Source of the DNA: Oxalobacteraceae bacterium UBA4003
GTDB lineage: Bacteria > Pseudomonadota > Gammaproteobacteria > Burkholderiales > Burkholderiaceae_D
NCBI GenBank assembly: GCA_002384815.1
Contig: DGBN01000066.1
Location: 12,957-29,393, forward strand
DNA: 16,437 nucleotides
Reading direction: 5' to 3'
The translations under genes were made by a program, and so were the position numbers. Under the pieces are notes generated by a model. That model was not told where the DNA came from. It did no database searches and saw only the letters and a program-made list of their open reading frames with translations. Positions 14,480 through 16,437 of this stretch are shown here, piece after piece. Positions within the stretch are counted from its first letter, which is position 1; each line of letters opens with the position of its first letter.

Positions 14480-14512
14480 ATGCCGGCGTTCATGCTGGCA
14501 CAGCGCCGGCAT
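14480..14512 (-). terminator. Stem-loop closing the cydABX operon
   Basis: ATGCCGGCG (14480-14488), 15-nt loop, CGCCGGCAT (14504-14512): a perfect 9-bp GC-rich stem that begins at the last base of the cydX stop codon. On the minus strand it is followed by AAAAATATG rather than a U-run, so it is not a standard intrinsic terminator. It could protect the 3' end or slow readthrough into the antiporter. Confidence 0.5.
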
Positions 14513-14634
14513 CAGGGATTTTTCAGCATCTCCTGGCGTGCTGCTTCATCATCCATCAACTCGTACCACATCGCATTCAGCACGGCGAAAGCAGCTGCAA
14601 GAGGCAGACCCAGCATCCAGGCGAAATACCACAT
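14512..14634 (-). CDS. cydX: Cytochrome bd oxidase small subunit CydX (YbgT family)
   Basis: A 40-residue protein with one membrane helix (about 3-22) starting MWYFAWMLGLPLAAAFAVL, the typical CydX opening, then NAMWYELMDDEAARQ and a charged tail. CydX is a single-pass subunit that stabilises the haem site of the CydAB quinol oxidase. The start at 14632-14634 is fixed by the family opening and by AAGGA at 14641-14645, 6 nt upstream; a longer open frame reaching 14739 overlaps cydB and has no family character. The gene follows cydB after 64 bp, in the usual cydA-cydB-cydX order. Short genes like this are easily missed. Confidence 0.93.
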   Translation of the reverse strand: MWYFAWMLGLPLAAAFAVLNAMWYELMDDEAARQEMLKNP

Positions 14635-14640
14635 GATTTG

Positions 14641-14645
14641 TCCTT
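14641..14645 (-). promoter_or_regulatory. Ribosome binding site of cydX
   Basis: AAGGA on the minus strand, 6 nt before the cydX ATG. A second AAGGA copy lies 6 bp further upstream (14647-14651), within a short AAGGAC duplication. It decides the short 40-residue start. Confidence 0.7.
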
Positions 14646-14698
14646 GTCCTTGATTGATCTCAGTCAGATGACGGCGACACGATACCCACATTTCCCGG

Positions 14699-15853
14699 TC
14701 AATATGCATGCCCCGTTTCATCGCGTATCGCTTTTTCATCCACCTTGCCCCACAACACGTGATACACCCAGGTCGTGTAAGCGACGATGAGCGGAATAAA
14801 AATCGCGCTCACCACCAGCATGATGAACAGGGTCAGATGGCTGGATGAAGAATCCCATACCGTCAGGCTGGCGGCCGGATGAATGGACGATGGCAGGATG
14901 AATGGGAACATGGATGCACCCACACTCAGCACGATGCCGCTGATGCTCGCTGCGCTGCACAGCAGTGTGAATATTTCGCGCCGCATGCGCAAACCCAGCC
15001 ATGCACCGATCGCCCCGAGCAGACCCAGAAGCGGCGCCGCCATCGTCCATGGTTGCGCAGCGTAATTGACGAACCACGCACCCACATGCCCTTCAACTGT
15101 TTTCAGCAAGGGATTGGAGGGGCCGACCGGGTCGATCATGCTGGTAATGCGATAGCCATCCACGTATTGCCACAGCAGCAGACCGGCACAGGCATACAGC
15201 ACCACCGTCGCCAGTGCTGCCATGCTGCCGTAACGCCGTACCCGCTCTGCCACAATGCCTTCGGTTTTCAACTGCAGCCATGCACTGCCGTGCATCACCA
15301 GCATGGCGACCGAGACCAGTCCGCACAACAAGGCAAACGGATTCAGCAAACCGAAAAAACTGCCCTCGTAGAAAATATGCATGTGCGGATCAAGCCGGAA
15401 CGGCACCCCCTGCAACACATTGCCCAGCGCCACGCCAAAGATCAGCGTCGGCACGAAACCTGAAAAGAAGAGTACGCCATCCCAGCGTGCACGCCAGCCC
15501 GGCTCTTCGCGTTTGCTGCGAAACTTGAATGCTACCGGACGCAAGATCAGCGCGACCAGAATCGCAAACATGGCGAGATAAAACCCGGAAAATGCCACTG
15601 CATAAAGCTGCGGCCATGCGGCAAAAATTGCCCCTCCTCCCAGAATCAGCCACACCTGATTACCTTCCCATACCGGGCCTACGCTATTGATGACGACACG
15701 TCTTTCGATATCGTTGCGCGCAACAAAAGGCAGCAATATGCCGGTGCCCAGATCGAAGCCGTCAGTCACGGCAAACGCCAGCAGCAACACGCCGATCAAG
15801 GCCCACCAGGTCAGCCGCAGGATATCGTAGTCGATGAGTGTGTGCAGTGTCAT
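14699..15853 (-). CDS. cydB: Cytochrome bd ubiquinol oxidase subunit II (CydB)
   Basis: 384 residues, about the E. coli length. CydB pairs with CydA in the inner-membrane quinol oxidase that reduces O2 to water under low oxygen. About eight to nine hydrophobic segments are visible. Family motifs are FAVTDGFDLGTGILLPF (27-43), GPVWEGNQVWLILGGGA, FSGFYLAMF, ALILRPVAFKFR, WDGVLFFSGFVPTLIFG and, near the end, FPFILPSS with LTVWDSSSSHLTL. The ATG overlaps the cydA stop as ATGA (15850-15853), and GGAG lies 5 nt before the start. cydX follows after 64 bp. Confidence 0.96.
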   Translation of the reverse strand: MTLHTLIDYDILRLTWWALIGVLLLAFAVTDGFDLGTGILLPFVARNDIERRVVINSVGPVWEGNQVWLILGGGAIFAAWPQLYAVAFSGFYLAMFAILVALILRPVAFKFRSKREEPGWRARWDGVLFFSGFVPTLIFGVALGNVLQGVPFRLDPHMHIFYEGSFFGLLNPFALLCGLVSVAMLVMHGSAWLQLKTEGIVAERVRRYGSMAALATVVLYACAGLLLWQYVDGYRITSMIDPVGPSNPLLKTVEGHVGAWFVNYAAQPWTMAAPLLGLLGAIGAWLGLRMRREIFTLLCSAASISGIVLSVGASMFPFILPSSIHPAASLTVWDSSSSHLTLFIMLVVSAIFIPLIVAYTTWVYHVLWGKVDEKAIRDETGHAY

Positions 15854-16437
15854 GATTGCTCCGGTGTGGCGGCAGGAGTGGCGGTAAGGGCAGGCCTCAT
15901 TCCACTATTTATTTGCGGTGAATGTTCTGCGCTCGGCCCGGCATGAATCACCTTGAAAATCAGTTTCATCTCAATCAGGAACAACACGGTGTAAATCAGG
16001 ATGAAACCGCACAGTGTAATGAGCAGTGTCTTGATCCCGAGATTGGATACCGCCACCGCCGTCGGCAGCACGCCTTCTATTACCCACGGCTGGCGGCCGA
16101 ACTCAGCCACCACCCAGCCCGCTTCGATGGCTATCCACGGCAAAGGCACCGCACACACGGCCAGCTTCAATAGCCAGCGATATCTAGTGAGTTGCCGGCG
16201 CGCCGACAGGAAAAAGAAAGTGCCGGTCAGCAGGATCAGGAGCATGCCGATTCCGACCATGATGCGGAACAGCCAGAACAGTGGAGCAACCTGCGGTACG
16301 GTATCAAGCGCCGCCTGGGAAATTTGAGCCGGCGTAGCCTGACGCGGATCGTCTACATAACGCTTGAGCAGCAGCGCATAGCCGAGATCGCCACCGGTTT
16401 CCTCAAATGCGGCGCGCATTGCCGGCGTGATTTTTTC
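15850..16437 (-). CDS. cydA: Cytochrome bd ubiquinol oxidase subunit I (CydA), C-terminal part
   Basis: 195 codons including six before the first in-frame ATG; the gene continues beyond the right edge. CydA carries the three haems and the quinol site. The visible part has WLFRIMVGIG, whose Met is the expected axial ligand of haem b558, and the conserved GWVVAEFGRQPWVIEG followed by VLPTAVAVSNL. The VLPT form fits CydA of true bd oxidases better than cyanide-insensitive CioA, where the usual sequence differs. Four hydrophobic segments and a proline/alanine-rich tail end the protein. The haem-ligand histidines and quinol loop lie outside the window, so bd type cannot be fully settled. Confidence 0.93.
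   Translation of the reverse strand, partial: EKITPAMRAAFEETGGDLGYALLLKRYVDDPRQATPAQISQAALDTVPQVAPLFWLFRIMVGIGMLLILLTGTFFFLSARRQLTRYRWLLKLAVCAVPLPWIAIEAGWVVAEFGRQPWVIEGVLPTAVAVSNLGIKTLLITLCGFILIYTVLFLIEMKLIFKVIHAGPSAEHSPQINSGMRPALTATPAATPEQS

Noticed and set aside
14318..14512. N-terminal extension of the antiporter
   Set aside because: Related proteins start at the first membrane segment (MHTVTIVLIL), and the extra 65 residues are basic and unlike the family.
14381..14653. A 90-codon + strand frame in the cydX-antiporter gap
   Set aside because: Mostly antisense to cydX; no motif, no ribosome site.
1..16437. Mobile elements, CRISPR arrays, tRNA or rRNA genes
   Set aside because: No transposase or integrase motif, no regularly spaced repeats and no cloverleaf or rRNA sequence seen anywhere in the window.

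Overview
The window looks like core chromosome of a betaproteobacterium, most likely Burkholderiales and close to Oxalobacteraceae such as Herminiimonas or Janthinobacterium. This is inferred from protein character (NadA/NadB/NadC, the long cluster-binding loop in QueE, the CydABX set), a GC content judged by eye to be moderate, and gene order; no database search was run. I see no insertion sequence, prophage, CRISPR array, tRNA or rRNA.

Layout. The left end (2-2874, + strand) holds the 3' end of purT, overlapping by ATGA a large membrane PAS-PAS-GGDEF-EAL protein. Next is nadB (+), which converges on nadC and nadA (-). The convergent gap at 4589-4844 carries two intrinsic terminators and a REP-like perfect hairpin between them. 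From there to the right end every gene is on the - strand. Read in the direction of transcription (right to left) these are: cydA (partial)-cydB-cydX, a CPA1 sodium/proton antiporter, queE-queD-tadA, an alpha/beta hydrolase overlapping ldcA, the ABC-F ATPase ybiT, and nadA-nadC.

How the genes work together. NadB, NadA and NadC are the complete de novo route from aspartate to nicotinate mononucleotide, split over two converging transcription units. QueE and QueD make queuosine precursors and TadA makes inosine, so that operon appears devoted to tRNA wobble position 34. CydABX is the high-affinity quinol oxidase. The hydrolase/LdcA pair may belong to murein recycling, but only LdcA is assigned with confidence. 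Four gene pairs share an exact 4-bp ATGA overlap (purT/EAL gene, nadA/nadC, hydrolase/ldcA, cydA/cydB), which suggests translational coupling.

Most of the window is ordinary housekeeping sequence. The best leads are the c-di-GMP gene, which has a GGNEF motif beside a full set of EAL catalytic residues and is coupled to a purine-synthesis gene; the queE promoter/leader with two inverted repeats; the REP-like hairpin; and a dnaX-type slippery heptamer followed by a hairpin inside nadB. I did not find convincing evidence of a wholly new system.
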